From: DASRHK01 sp963776465
Lineage (GTDB): Bacteria; Pseudomonadota; Gammaproteobacteria; Nevskiales; Nevskiaceae
Direction of reading: 5' to 3'
DNA: 64,000 nt
NCBI GenBank assembly: GCA_963776465.1
Contig: CAVZMV010000002.1
Location: 2,976,001-3,040,000 of the forward strand
Within the stretch, counting starts at the first letter, position 1, and every line of letters starts with the position of its first letter. Of the stretch, positions 27,977 through 35,840 are shown in pieces. The notes below the pieces were generated by a model. It was given only the letters and a program-made list of their open reading frames with translations. It ran no database searches and had not been told where the DNA came from. A program made the translations under genes and the position numbers.

Positions 27977-28624
27977 TCAGCGCAACGCTGCCGATTTCGT
28001 TACAACCTCTGATCGGTAGTCGGCCAAAGCCTTCGTGACAATCTCGATCCATGCACCCTCAGAAGCGACCTGACGAGTGTCTTCTGCGTGCACGCTAACC
28101 GTGATGGGGTTTGCTCCATCCGATATCACCAGATCAGTTGCGATATTCGTGTTCAACGTAATCGCAAAGAATCCGGGCTTGAACCATGCCCAAAACTGTT
28201 TGATGTGCACATCTAAGGTGAGTGCAGGCCGATCACGCGACGTTTCATCGACCACATAACCAGCCTGCGATAACGCACTCGTAAGGTTTTCTCGCACCAC
28301 TCCAACTACTGTCTGATCACCCTGCAAGAGCACATCACCAAGTGCCTTTCCGTAGCTGTTGCGCTTACGGCCAATGGCACGAGCCTTCAGAGCGGCTGAT
28401 GCCTGACTCGCACCCTCAAACCCTAGTGATGGAACGCTAGGGTCCTTGGGAGCTTGTTCAAAAACTCGCTCGTCCGTGATCGACCGGATTACTACAGCGC
28501 GAGATGCGGTTGCAGTTTTCGATGGCGTCGGTGGACTACTCAGCCTGATTTCGCTTCGGCTAGTAGCGCAACCAGCCGTGATAACACAAAGAAGAACTAT
28601 AAGGACCCTGATGTGCTTTGCCAT
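27977..28624 (-). CDS. YajG-like lipoprotein
   Basis: A 215-residue predicted lipoprotein: signal peptide IRVLIVLLCVITAG with lipobox cysteine at about residue 19 (TAGC). The mature part alternates strands and helices as in YajG/LPP20-type outer-membrane lipoproteins (VVGVVRENLTSALSQAGYVVDE, then ALTLDVHIKQFWAWFKPG). Function of the family is unknown. It converges on the small membrane protein gene with a 44 bp gap, and lies within the lower-G+C element. Confidence 0.7.
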   Translation of the reverse strand: MAKHIRVLIVLLCVITAGCATSRSEIRLSSPPTPSKTATASRAVVIRSITDERVFEQAPKDPSVPSLGFEGASQASAALKARAIGRKRNSYGKALGDVLLQGDQTVVGVVRENLTSALSQAGYVVDETSRDRPALTLDVHIKQFWAWFKPGFFAITLNTNIATDLVISDGANPITVSVHAEDTRQVASEGAWIEIVTKALADYRSEVVTKSAALR

Positions 28625-28766
28625 CGCAAGCCTCCAGACTCATCGCGATTTTGAGACTGATCAATAGCAGATGTTCCGCGCCATCGTTTCTTCGAATGCT
28701 CGTTGCTAGGCCTCCATCAAAAGTAGTAGGGTTACTTGCTCCCAAATAGGGAGAGGGAGGCTTCGA

Positions 28767-29057
28767 ATGCCCACACAAAATCAAATCAGGGCGATGGTGG
28801 AAGACAAACTGGCTAATGGCGTTCTGCCACGGGCAATGCCTGAGCGCGTATGGGGTGGCGCGAGCTACGGCGGCTCTGTCTGCTCTGCATGCGACGAACC
28901 CATCAGCCTCGGAAAGAGCGAACTTGAAGTTGAATGTCAGGACGGAACGCTACGTCGTTACCATGTCCTGTGCTTTTCGGTGCTGACAACCGCGAGAGAC
29001 ACACTCGCATCTGCAGACCAAGTAGCAGGTTCTGCTGCAGGGTCCGTTCGCTTATAA
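28767..29057 (+). CDS. Small zinc-ribbon-like protein
   Basis: Ninety-six residues preceded by a strong ribosome-binding site (GGGAGG at 6 bp). CSAC (about residues 39-42) and the later YHVLC form a CxxC...HxxxC arrangement suited to one zinc ion, with DEPISLGKSELEVECQDGTLRRYH between them. Probably cytosolic; no family named. Its 3' end overlaps the convergent next gene by 6 bp. Confidence 0.6.
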   Translation: MPTQNQIRAMVEDKLANGVLPRAMPERVWGGASYGGSVCSACDEPISLGKSELEVECQDGTLRRYHVLCFSVLTTARDTLASADQVAGSAAGSVRL

Positions 29058-29264
29058 CTTCGCGCTTACCGGCGTCTGCAGCAGGAACGGCTTAGCCTGT
29101 AACACCATTATGTCGTGAGCAGTCGTCATCACCTGAGCGGCATTCAGCAACTCTTCTTCGCTCGCCTGTCCGCCCTCTAGCACCTTCCAAACCAATGCGT
29201 CATAGGTTCGAGTGGCTTCGAGCCATACTCGGTGCGCCTGACTCAATTCTTCGCGTGCATTCAT
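29052..29264 (-). CDS. Small helical hypothetical protein
   Basis: Seventy residues (MNAREELSQAHRVWLEATRTYD...), predicted to be two or three helices. The second of two ATGs was chosen because GGGAG lies 5-6 bp before it; the first is at 29276. It converges on the zinc-ribbon-like gene with a 6 bp overlap. Function unknown. The 236 bp upstream, to the PIN-domain gene, show no coding signal. Confidence 0.5.
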   Translation of the reverse strand: MNAREELSQAHRVWLEATRTYDALVWKVLEGGQASEEELLNAAQVMTTAHDIMVLQAKPFLLQTPVSAKL

Positions 29265-29500
29265 CGTGGCTCCCACTTTATTGTTCTTAGCCTTATCTTC
29301 ATACAGTCAATGGTCCGATGAAAGAGTTTCTATCTGCCTCCACGCCTTTCTAGCCAGCACGACCTCTAATGCACGAGCGGATCGACCCTCACCCTCGCTC
29401 GTCGCCCAACGGCGAAGCAGGAGCGACTGAAAGCGGTTCGGTCAGGCCCTTGGCGTGTGGCAGTTCGCCATGCCGCATCAATGCTGCCCGGTGGGGCTGT

Positions 29501-30547
29501 TTAGGTGTCGAGCATGTCCCACTCGTCGCCTAATGCCCATCGCAAGGCGGACAGCTTTCCGTTAATCATTCCCCACTCGAAATCAGACCATGGTCCGGTG
29601 TTGCCCTTGCCGAGCTTCTTCTCCGCTCGCTTGCCTGATCGGAGTGCACCCTTCCAAACACTGTCGATGGTGTGGTTTTGCGTGTATCCCTTCCTCCTCT
29701 GCCAATTCGCTTCCCACTCGGAGCGAGTGACGATCTTGTGTTTTCCCGCTTTGATCTTCCACTCAAGGTTCTTGTGTCGGTTGAACCAGACCTGCGTCGT
29801 TAGAACGTCCATGGCATCCAAGATTTCCGACAAGGACCGAACATCTTCTTGAAACGATACTTCCCAAGCCAACTGATCAAGAGCTTCAGGATCGAAGTGG
29901 CGAAGGCAGTCAGCGAGCGTTACGAAGTAGAGCGATGACTCCGTAGAAAACTCAGCAGCCAAGTCGGGATGAATGCACCGCTGGTCACCACTCGTGTCGC
30001 TGAAGTCCCGCTTGTTGTGCGTAACGAATGCGAAGCGATCTTCAGCAGTTCCCCTTCGGACGCATTCGATGTAGGTCTCGATTATTACGCCATCTGCGAT
30101 TGAATTCTTGTTCTGGTGACAAGGTGCCTTACGGCCAAGTGCTCGCTCCATGGCACGCAGCTTCAGGGAATCGCTCGCTTCCACCGGTGTCGCTCCCTTA
30201 AGCAACGACTCGATGCGATCAAGAGCACCGGTGGCCATGCCACCTTCCAGAGGAATGCGGTGATTCACATCGGACAAATACTCAAGCACCCGTTCAGCCT
30301 TCTTGTCCTTTCTGCCAGCCTTGCGGATCGCGTCCTTCACCAAATTAAAGTGCGTGCTCAGGCTCTGCTGTGCACGCTGGGCAACTTGCTGACGGTTCTT
30401 CTGAAACTCGCTAATGACTATCGGCGGAACTACCAGTGTTATGTCTCGCTTCCTGACCATTTCTGCAAGAGCGTCTATTAACCAGACTTGCCGCTGGTCC
30501 TGCGCGAGGTCAAGCCACACGCTGGTGTCAATCAGAATGCTAATCAC
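29501..30547 (-). CDS. PIN-domain protein (DUF4935-like)
   Basis: A 348-residue protein whose first 190 residues form a PIN nuclease domain: ILIDTSVWLD with acidic D7, VVPPIVISEFQ (about 40-50), SIADGVIIETYIE (about 148-160) and AFVTHNKRDFSD (about 172-183), giving the usual set of four acidic residues. The remaining 150 residues are helical, Trp-rich and unrecognised. PIN domains cut RNA and are often toxins, but no antitoxin is adjacent, so an RNA-processing or defence role is open. Confidence 0.78.
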   Translation of the reverse strand: MISILIDTSVWLDLAQDQRQVWLIDALAEMVRKRDITLVVPPIVISEFQKNRQQVAQRAQQSLSTHFNLVKDAIRKAGRKDKKAERVLEYLSDVNHRIPLEGGMATGALDRIESLLKGATPVEASDSLKLRAMERALGRKAPCHQNKNSIADGVIIETYIECVRRGTAEDRFAFVTHNKRDFSDTSGDQRCIHPDLAAEFSTESSLYFVTLADCLRHFDPEALDQLAWEVSFQEDVRSLSEILDAMDVLTTQVWFNRHKNLEWKIKAGKHKIVTRSEWEANWQRRKGYTQNHTIDSVWKGALRSGKRAEKKLGKGNTGPWSDFEWGMINGKLSALRWALGDEWDMLDT

Positions 30548-30693
30548 CGCTTGTCTCCAGAAGCTTTACGTGGTTGCTGCTGCGTTGTTGAATAAACGAT
30601 TCGATAACAACTCCCGATTCAGGTTACGGCACGACCCTCGGAATACCAATCATTCAGGCAGTCGGATGAAACGACGCTCTCAATGATTGCGTT

Positions 30694-31344
30694 TCAGGAC
30701 TTCGTGTGTGCGCTTTCGTCTTTCGGCACGGCAACCGACATCAAGACTTGTGCAGGTCCACTACGTCCTTCTAGCTCGGACACGTATGCCAGCAAGTCCT
30801 CGACCGGATGTGCACACAGCAATGTGGCAGCGTCACCAAGAGCGGTCGATGACAACTCTGCACCAAGGTCTGCGATCAGCCCATGCAGGTCTGCGGGTTT
30901 CGTCCCTTTGGCAGCACACATCGTCCATCTGAAACGAGGCCCTGATTCAGTCGCCTCGATCACAGCCACGCGCAGTGCGTTCTGATCGACGTTTGCGTCA
31001 TCCCATAGCATGTCATCCGCAAGGTTCAGAACTCGCGTCACGTCGCACGAGAGAGCGTCCTGCAGCCATCGGTGACCGTCTAAGGCGAGTTGAAGAAGTG
31101 GACGAGTGTCTTCGTCGCAAGGCCATTCGAAGGTGATCCAAGCACAGTCACCACGAGCATCGCGTTGAAGGACGCTGGTGCGAAAGGAGTCCCATGGGCC
31201 ACGCCGAGGGGTATCGGACTGCAGATCGATTGCTGCTTTGAGGGTCTTGTAGCTCAAGGTGTTGTGCTCGCTTGAATGAAGGTCTTGTTCTATGTATGAC
31301 GCGAGAAGACAGGCAGTCGAGCACAGTGGTGTGGGCAAGGACAA
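30694..31344 (-). CDS. Hypothetical acidic protein
   Basis: 216 residues if translated from the only in-frame start, a TTG; no convincing ribosome-binding site was seen. Content is acidic (WPCDEDTRPLLQLALDGHRW, DDMLWDDANVDQ) with a mixed alpha/beta pattern and no recognised motif. It ends 146 bp upstream of the PIN gene start on the same strand, and may belong with it. Codon use looks coding, but the start is uncertain. Confidence 0.5.
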   Translation of the reverse strand: MSLPTPLCSTACLLASYIEQDLHSSEHNTLSYKTLKAAIDLQSDTPRRGPWDSFRTSVLQRDARGDCAWITFEWPCDEDTRPLLQLALDGHRWLQDALSCDVTRVLNLADDMLWDDANVDQNALRVAVIEATESGPRFRWTMCAAKGTKPADLHGLIADLGAELSSTALGDAATLLCAHPVEDLLAYVSELEGRSGPAQVLMSVAVPKDESAHTKS

Positions 31345-31756
31345 ACGGCTCGCATGTGAATGGCTTCACCAGATGCGCCAGAATCGATTCTCTGGACAGA
31401 TGGCACCCTGACATCGCCCGAAGCAGGAACGCGCAATGGAAGCGGTCCTGCAGCGATTGTGGTTATGCGCAAGCAACCAGATCGCATCGACATCACCGCG
31501 ATTGGAATGTCGCTTTGGGAAGTCCTGAAACATTAGAGATTCAGCACTTCAGGTGATAAACTGTGGTGTCCCTGTGAAGGGACAGAAGCTTTTTAATAAT
31601 AGTAATAAGAGATAGGAAATACCTATCCGGTGAACGAAGCAGTCTGCTCGTTCCGAGTGTTCATCAGATCAGTGATCTTGTTGACCGGATACACAGTCAG
31701 CGTTCAGATCAAAAGATCATCACATGCTTCTCCAACGACACGAGCCATCTGATTCG
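31345..31756. other. Non-coding AT-richer stretch with iteron-like repeats
   Basis: No supported gene in 412 bp. It holds three short palindromes: TGTCCC/GGGACA at 31567-31584 followed by a T-run, GATAGG/CCTATC at 31611-31627, and AGATCA-G-TGATCT at 31666-31678. AGATCA recurs directly at 31706-31711 and 31714-31719. The cluster lies just downstream of the RHH gene and within 0.5 kb of the HUH Rep-like gene, as a plasmid-type origin or operator would. Confidence 0.4.
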
Positions 31757-31954
31757 TCATGGCTGTGCGTTTCTGCTCTTCTCCAACATCATGCGTCCCG
31801 CAAGGGATTCGAGTTGGGATCGAACCCATGTGCTGAGACACTGTTGTTGATAACGAGAACACAGCTTCAAATCAGCCAACAAAGCCTTTGAACATCTAAC
31901 CGACAAGAGTTTGTCGAAGTGAATGGATCGAGACTTCTTCATCGGTGTGGTCAC
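31757..31954 (-). CDS. Ribbon-helix-helix (CopG/MetJ-like) protein
   Basis: Sixty-five residues: a basic N-terminus, a strand KSRSIHFDKLLSVRCS, then two helices (KALLADLKLCSRYQQQ and LSTWVRSQLESLAGRMM). This is the plan of an RHH DNA-binding dimer; the Q-x-L-S-x-W-V-R-x-Q-L phrase is typical. Plasmid copy-control proteins and antitoxins use this fold. No toxin gene adjoins it. A partner role in controlling the upstream HUH Rep-like gene, 230 bp away on the same strand, is inferred. Confidence 0.65.
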   Translation of the reverse strand: MTTPMKKSRSIHFDKLLSVRCSKALLADLKLCSRYQQQCLSTWVRSQLESLAGRMMLEKSRNAQP

Positions 31955-32184
31955 ATTGAAAAGGGGTTCACCTATTTACCTCTGATGCATTCTTGTTGAT
32001 CAGGAGGTTTTGTTGCTGTGGATTCACACATGGACGTTCGTTGACGAAGAGAGTTGTGGCTGCACAGTGGATACACATACAAACTCTTCGGACACACCAA
32101 TAGAAACCAAGGCTTCTCAGCCTCGATAGGTTGCAGTTTCGAACCCGATGATCCGTGACTCACTCACGTCCAGCGTGCGTCTTC

Positions 32185-32715
32185 TCAACGCTTAGGTATG
32201 TGAACCGTGACGAGCAAGGGTGGCGACCAGCCGGTCTTCTCATCGAACACCCCATGTGGAACTCCCTGTTCGGGATACTTGGCGAGGTAATCCAGCCATC
32301 CGAAATCTGCTTGCCGAATATCTGGAAACGGAAGCAGCAGTTTCGAATTCGCCTTCCTCCTGTGCTCGCTGACCAAGCCCTTCACCACAGCGAGGGCCAT
32401 CGATGTCGGAATCCCCATCGTGAAGTGAACATGTGGATGCCCGTCTCGCGAACGCTCGAAGGTCACCACGTAGAAAGCCAGTGATCGCCAACGCCGTCTA
32501 CCAAACAGGCGGCCACATACCCTCTCCATGAGCACATCCGTTTCGCGTCGAAGAACCGAGAACACTTCATCCGTGCCACAAGCACTGCGCATCGCCGCTA
32601 GGAGCTTGCGGTCAATGCCCAACGTGATTCCCACGTAGTTTCCGTTCGGCTGTATCGCACCCTTGATCCAGTCAAGATGGTGCTGATCGAAGTTGTAAAG
32701 CGCACTCTGCCGCAA
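32185..32715 (-). CDS. HUH-type Rep-like protein
   Basis: Candidate rolling-circle initiator or relaxase-type nickase. The 176 residues include the metal-binding H95-V-H97 in GHPHVHFTMG, and a candidate catalytic tyrosine in WLDYLAKYPEQG (Y143 with K146, the YxxK pattern of single-tyrosine HUH enzymes). Only a TTG start is available because a stop codon lies just upstream; a GGGA motif precedes it and is part of a hairpin arm. The protein is short for a full initiator, so it may be a minimal or reduced form. Family membership is motif-based. Confidence 0.62.
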   Translation of the reverse strand: MRQSALYNFDQHHLDWIKGAIQPNGNYVGITLGIDRKLLAAMRSACGTDEVFSVLRRETDVLMERVCGRLFGRRRWRSLAFYVVTFERSRDGHPHVHFTMGIPTSMALAVVKGLVSEHRRKANSKLLLPFPDIRQADFGWLDYLAKYPEQGVPHGVFDEKTGWSPPLLVTVHIPKR

Positions 32716-32721
32716 AGGTGT

Positions 32722-32746
32722 CCCGCATCAGTTGCTGTAATGCGGG
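32722..32746. repeat. Inverted repeat I (CCCGCAT / ATGCGGG)
   Basis: Seven-bp arms and an 11 nt spacer, immediately upstream of the Rep-like start codon; one arm overlaps its putative ribosome-binding site. It shares the arm core CCGCAT/ATGCGG with a second repeat about 100 bp away. Could be a recombinase core site, an operator, or an RNA hairpin hiding the start of the Rep-like gene. Confidence 0.55.
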
Positions 32747-32821
32747 TATTTAGGTTTCGCGTATGACCTGAAGCTTTTGCGGGTCCAGTCTTCGGTCGTC
32801 CAGCCGGTTTTCTACCCGTCT

Positions 32822-32847
32822 TTCCGCATTTGGATCATAATGCGGAA
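32822..32847. repeat. Inverted repeat II (TTCCGCATT / AATGCGGAA)
   Basis: Nine-bp perfect arms and an 8 nt spacer, the geometry of a tyrosine-recombinase core site. It lies 25 bp before the start codon of the short tyrosine recombinase, and its arm core matches inverted repeat I. The 75 bp between the two repeats form the divergent promoter region of the rep-like and recombinase genes. Confidence 0.55.
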
Positions 32848-32871
32848 TGTCTTACCCCCTGAGGACACCAC

Positions 32872-33504
32872 TTGGCAAGTGCAACGATTCCAACATCGGC
32901 ATCGACTCACGCATCGAAAAGCGGAAAGTCAGTGCTCAAGGGCCGGAAGCGGAATTCCGACTACCGGACACGAGAGCACCTGACACCCGATGAGGTTGAC
33001 CGGCTGATTCGGGCAGCGGGAAAGGCGGGACGCTATGGCCACCGCGATGCAACCGCGATCCTGCTTGCCTATCGCCACGGCCTTCGGGCTTCAGAACTAT
33101 GTTCCCTTCGCCGGGATCAGGCCAGCCTTGAGCGCAAGGAGCTTTATGTTCGCCGGGTGAAGGCTGGCAAGCCCTCCACTCAACCGCTCGCTGGTGACGA
33201 GCTACGAGCGTTGCGCAGGCTATTCCGCGAGTCGGATGGCAACTACGTCTTCCAGACCGAGCGAGGGACCGCTCTCGACAGGTCAGGACTATTGAAGATA
33301 GTCCGAAGGGCTGGCGAACTAGCTGGGCTGACGTTCTCGGTCCATCCGCACATGCTGCGCCACGCCACTGGCTATTATTTGGCCAATCGTGGCACCGACA
33401 CCAGAACAATTCAAGATTATTTGGGCCACAAAAATATTCAACACACGGTGAGGTATACGGAACTGGCACCGGGACGCTTTAAAGGGCTTTGGGATGGCCT
33501 TTGA
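32872..33504 (+). CDS. Short tyrosine recombinase (catalytic domain only)
   Basis: 210 residues, lacking the N-terminal core-binding domain of full integrases and comparable in plan to FimB/FimE and similar compact recombinases. All catalytic residues are present: R72 (HGLRASEL), K98, H160-x-x-R163 (HMLRH), H186 (LGHKN) and nucleophile Y195 (RYTEL). It uses a TTG start with GAGG 7 bp upstream. It is divergent from the Rep-like gene across a region with two matching inverted repeats, so it may resolve element multimers or switch an adjacent segment rather than integrate the element. Confidence 0.88.
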   Translation: MASATIPTSASTHASKSGKSVLKGRKRNSDYRTREHLTPDEVDRLIRAAGKAGRYGHRDATAILLAYRHGLRASELCSLRRDQASLERKELYVRRVKAGKPSTQPLAGDELRALRRLFRESDGNYVFQTERGTALDRSGLLKIVRRAGELAGLTFSVHPHMLRHATGYYLANRGTDTRTIQDYLGHKNIQHTVRYTELAPGRFKGLWDGL

Positions 33505-33602
33505 GCCGCGAGCCCGCTGCCAGACCGGTCGTTTTTTGGGCAGTAGGCAGGTAGCCCAACTAAGATGGGTCAGCAGGCATCCATTTCTCCGGGGAAAAGA
33601 AC

Positions 33603-34370
33603 ATGCGATTTGCTCTGACCGTTGTGCTGTCGTTGCTGTTCGTTAGCTGCGCTACGTGGAAAGACTACAAGCGCGTAAATCTAAACAGCGTCACACCGGA
33701 TGTCGCGAGCATGACCGGCGAACGCCGCACTGCACAGGCTGGTGACTACTTCCTCACCAATTGGCCATACGTCAACAAAGACACCGTTAGAAGCGCGAAA
33801 GGCGGGACAGTGCATGGGAAGAATCGGAAATACTTCCTTGGCCTGATCCCCTTGGGTGGTCCGAATTTTGATGCCATCGTTCCGGCAGGCAGAGCCGAAC
33901 TCATCGGTCGAGACAAGGATGGCGACAGCTACTTCAGGCTTCGCGAACCGCTCGACTACAAATATGGTGGCTGGGCGAGAAAGCTTGTCACCGGAGGTTT
34001 TGTAGTCCCGGCAGACTCGACCGCATCGGCACGCGTTTTTTGGCAACCACCCGAATACAGCACTGCGACTTATGTGTCTGCTGTGCCTGACCAGAGCTTG
34101 GAACTGCAGCCCGCTCAGAAGACACACACGTATGTGGAGTTTGCCCGGAAGGATGGTAAGACGATCACTTACATCGGGCTTGCGCAAAACCAGATTCGGT
34201 TCGTCTACAAAGAATTCGATTTCAACTCGATCCGCCCAGCATTTACTCAGGAATTTGGGTTCGATTTTGTTCCGGAACGTGAGTTTGGATACAAAGACTC
34301 ACGCTTCATTGTGCATCGCGCCACATCAACCGAGATTGAATACACCGTGCTCAGCGCGTTCGGTGACTGA
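33603..34370 (+). CDS. Hypothetical lipoprotein
   Basis: 255 residues. Signal peptide MRFALTVVLSLLFVSC with lipobox cysteine C16. The mature part is beta-rich with repeated aromatic positions (YFLTNWPYVN, KYFLGLIPLGGPNFD, RFVYKEFDFNS) and no recognised domain. Probably anchored in the outer membrane. It converges with another lipoprotein gene across a 249 bp region full of palindromes. Confidence 0.7.
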   Translation: MRFALTVVLSLLFVSCATWKDYKRVNLNSVTPDVASMTGERRTAQAGDYFLTNWPYVNKDTVRSAKGGTVHGKNRKYFLGLIPLGGPNFDAIVPAGRAELIGRDKDGDSYFRLREPLDYKYGGWARKLVTGGFVVPADSTASARVFWQPPEYSTATYVSAVPDQSLELQPAQKTHTYVEFARKDGKTITYIGLAQNQIRFVYKEFDFNSIRPAFTQEFGFDFVPEREFGYKDSRFIVHRATSTEIEYTVLSAFGD

Positions 34371-34374
34371 CGAG

Positions 34375-34611
34375 AATATTTGTTTGGCTGAAACAAATAT
34401 TGGCGACCGGCAAACAATATTTGCGCACCGGCCTGCTCATGGCACCGAATATTGTTTAGCTCAAGGGGTTTTGGCCAACATTCCAGCCAATATTGGTCAA
34501 AGACCGGACGGTCTTAATCGCCTCTAGATGGTCATCCGACCATCAACGCAATAACGAGAACATTTCCATGTAGGGGATTTTCCGCGAGGGGAATATTCAA
34601 GTCTGAATATT
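34375..34611. repeat. Cluster of AATATT-centred palindromes
   Basis: Seven AATATT hexamers occur in 237 bp (34375, 34396, 34416, 34448, 34489, 34592, 34606) in otherwise G+C-rich DNA. They build perfect inverted repeats: 11 bp arms at 34375-34385/34391-34401, 10 bp arms at 34412-34421/34448-34457, a 10 bp palindrome at 34487-34496 and 8 bp arms at 34592-34599/34604-34611. Unrelated perfect hairpins at 34501-34514 and 34527-34544 lie between. The region separates two convergent lipoprotein genes; terminators, an origin or protein-binding sites are all possible. Confidence 0.75.
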
Positions 34612-34619
34612 TGATCGAA

Positions 34620-35387
34620 TCAAAAATCGGCCTTGTGTCCCCGACACTCGCCGTAGATTTTCGCCCAGCCATTCAGCAGTCGATCCTGATCGGGTGCCTT
34701 GTCCGCACCAACCCAAGCTCGATTAACGCTAAACAGTGGTTTGCCCTTGTGCTCTACGAACGTATTCTGCTCATTGACGCCAACTTTGATGTATTGCGGA
34801 TCGAGCGAGTTAAGGTCGATGACGCGGACTTCCGGATCGAATGTGTTCGCCCTAGTCGTGACAGCTTTCGCATAAACGCAGTTGCTCTTCTTATACCAGC
34901 ACGGTCCAGCATCGCCACAGCCGTCTGAGTAGTTGAGAACCTTTGCGATTAGATCAGGGGATCGAGAAGCAAAGAAGTCCTTTGCGTTGGTCTCGACTGC
35001 AGCTTGTGCATCTGCGCGGGTCTTTATCTCCTGCTGCACTCGGTCGTTCTCGGCAGACTGGCGAGCTTTTAATTCTTCGAGGATGTGAGCACGAGAACCG
35101 TTGAAGTTGTAGCCGACCACGCGGTCTCGGTCGGTCACAGCACCCGTGTATTGATTTAGCTTTCGTCCTGATGTGACCTTTGCAAGCCGATATTCCACGA
35201 CCACGTTGCTGACACGACTCGGGTCGCTCTTCACTTCTGACGCCAGCAGTTCACCTTCATATTGGTGTTCCAGCAACCGTGTTCCCTTTTCTATCTCTGC
35301 ATCCATGTCGGTCTCAGAAAGTGGACCTGATGCACATGCATGCAGCATGGCAACCACGGCCAGCACAGTTGCGGTTCGAAAATTCAT
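34620..35387 (-). CDS. Hypothetical lipoprotein
   Basis: 255 residues with signal peptide and lipobox (MLHAC, cysteine at about residue 18). The middle is a charged helix (EELKARQSAENDRVQQEIKTRADAQ), followed by a C-terminal domain with four cysteines (YSDGCGDAGPCWYKKSNC and GECRGH) that could form two disulfides in the periplasm. No family recognised. Its stop abuts the AATATT palindrome cluster; the start is 54 bp from the LprI-like gene stop on the same strand. Confidence 0.68.
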   Translation of the reverse strand: MNFRTATVLAVVAMLHACASGPLSETDMDAEIEKGTRLLEHQYEGELLASEVKSDPSRVSNVVVEYRLAKVTSGRKLNQYTGAVTDRDRVVGYNFNGSRAHILEELKARQSAENDRVQQEIKTRADAQAAVETNAKDFFASRSPDLIAKVLNYSDGCGDAGPCWYKKSNCVYAKAVTTRANTFDPEVRVIDLNSLDPQYIKVGVNEQNTFVEHKGKPLFSVNRAWVGADKAPDQDRLLNGWAKIYGECRGHKADF

Positions 35388-35441
35388 GGACTCACCCCGT
35401 TCAAAGTCGGCACGCCATAGTCCCCGGTAGCGAACCTACGC

Positions 35442-35840
35442 CTAACGTTCAGGTTGATCGTCAGCGAGGGAATCCAACTCCCTCGCTCGTGAGGCGGTAG
35501 CTTGGAGCACGCAATCGTTCGAATTCACGAGTGCGTTCGTGCCTCCATCAGGATCGGCGTAGAAGCCGCAATTGGCATCCCGGTATTGAACCCATAGCCG
35601 TTGCGCTGCTTGCAGTTGCTTCTTCCGATCCGGCTCAAGCTGTGCACCCAACTTTTTGTAAGCAGCGTTTAGGCGACCGTCTTGTGCCTTGGTCTCCGTA
35701 GCGATGCACGCAAGCATTGCATCGGTCTCCGACGCCTTCTCCATGCATGCGGTGTATTGCTTGGAAAGCGGCGTCTCTTCAGCGAACGATGGCTGGACAA
35801 CGCAGAGGACAAACATCGGCACGAGGGCGATGACTTTCAT
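35442..35840 (-). CDS. LprI-like periplasmic protein (DUF1311)
   Basis: A 132-residue secreted protein: signal peptide ending VQPSFA, then the LprI N-terminal domain (PF07007) with YTACMEK...AMLACIATETKAQDGRLNAAYKKL and LQAAQRLWVQYRDANCGFYA, plus the last cysteine in NDCVL, giving two likely disulfides. In mycobacteria LprI inhibits lysozyme; most proteobacterial members are untested. The ATG overlaps the stop of the Sel1-like gene (ATGA), so the two are translated together. Confidence 0.87.
   Translation of the reverse strand: MKVIALVPMFVLCVVQPSFAEETPLSKQYTACMEKASETDAMLACIATETKAQDGRLNAAYKKLGAQLEPDRKKQLQAAQRLWVQYRDANCGFYADPDGGTNALVNSNDCVLQATASRARELDSLADDQPER

Noticed and set aside
31272..31556. 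A 94-codon plus-strand open frame in the non-coding stretch.
   Set aside because: Mostly antisense to the upstream part of the minus-strand hypothetical gene, basic and Cys/His/Trp-scattered composition, no ribosome-binding site.
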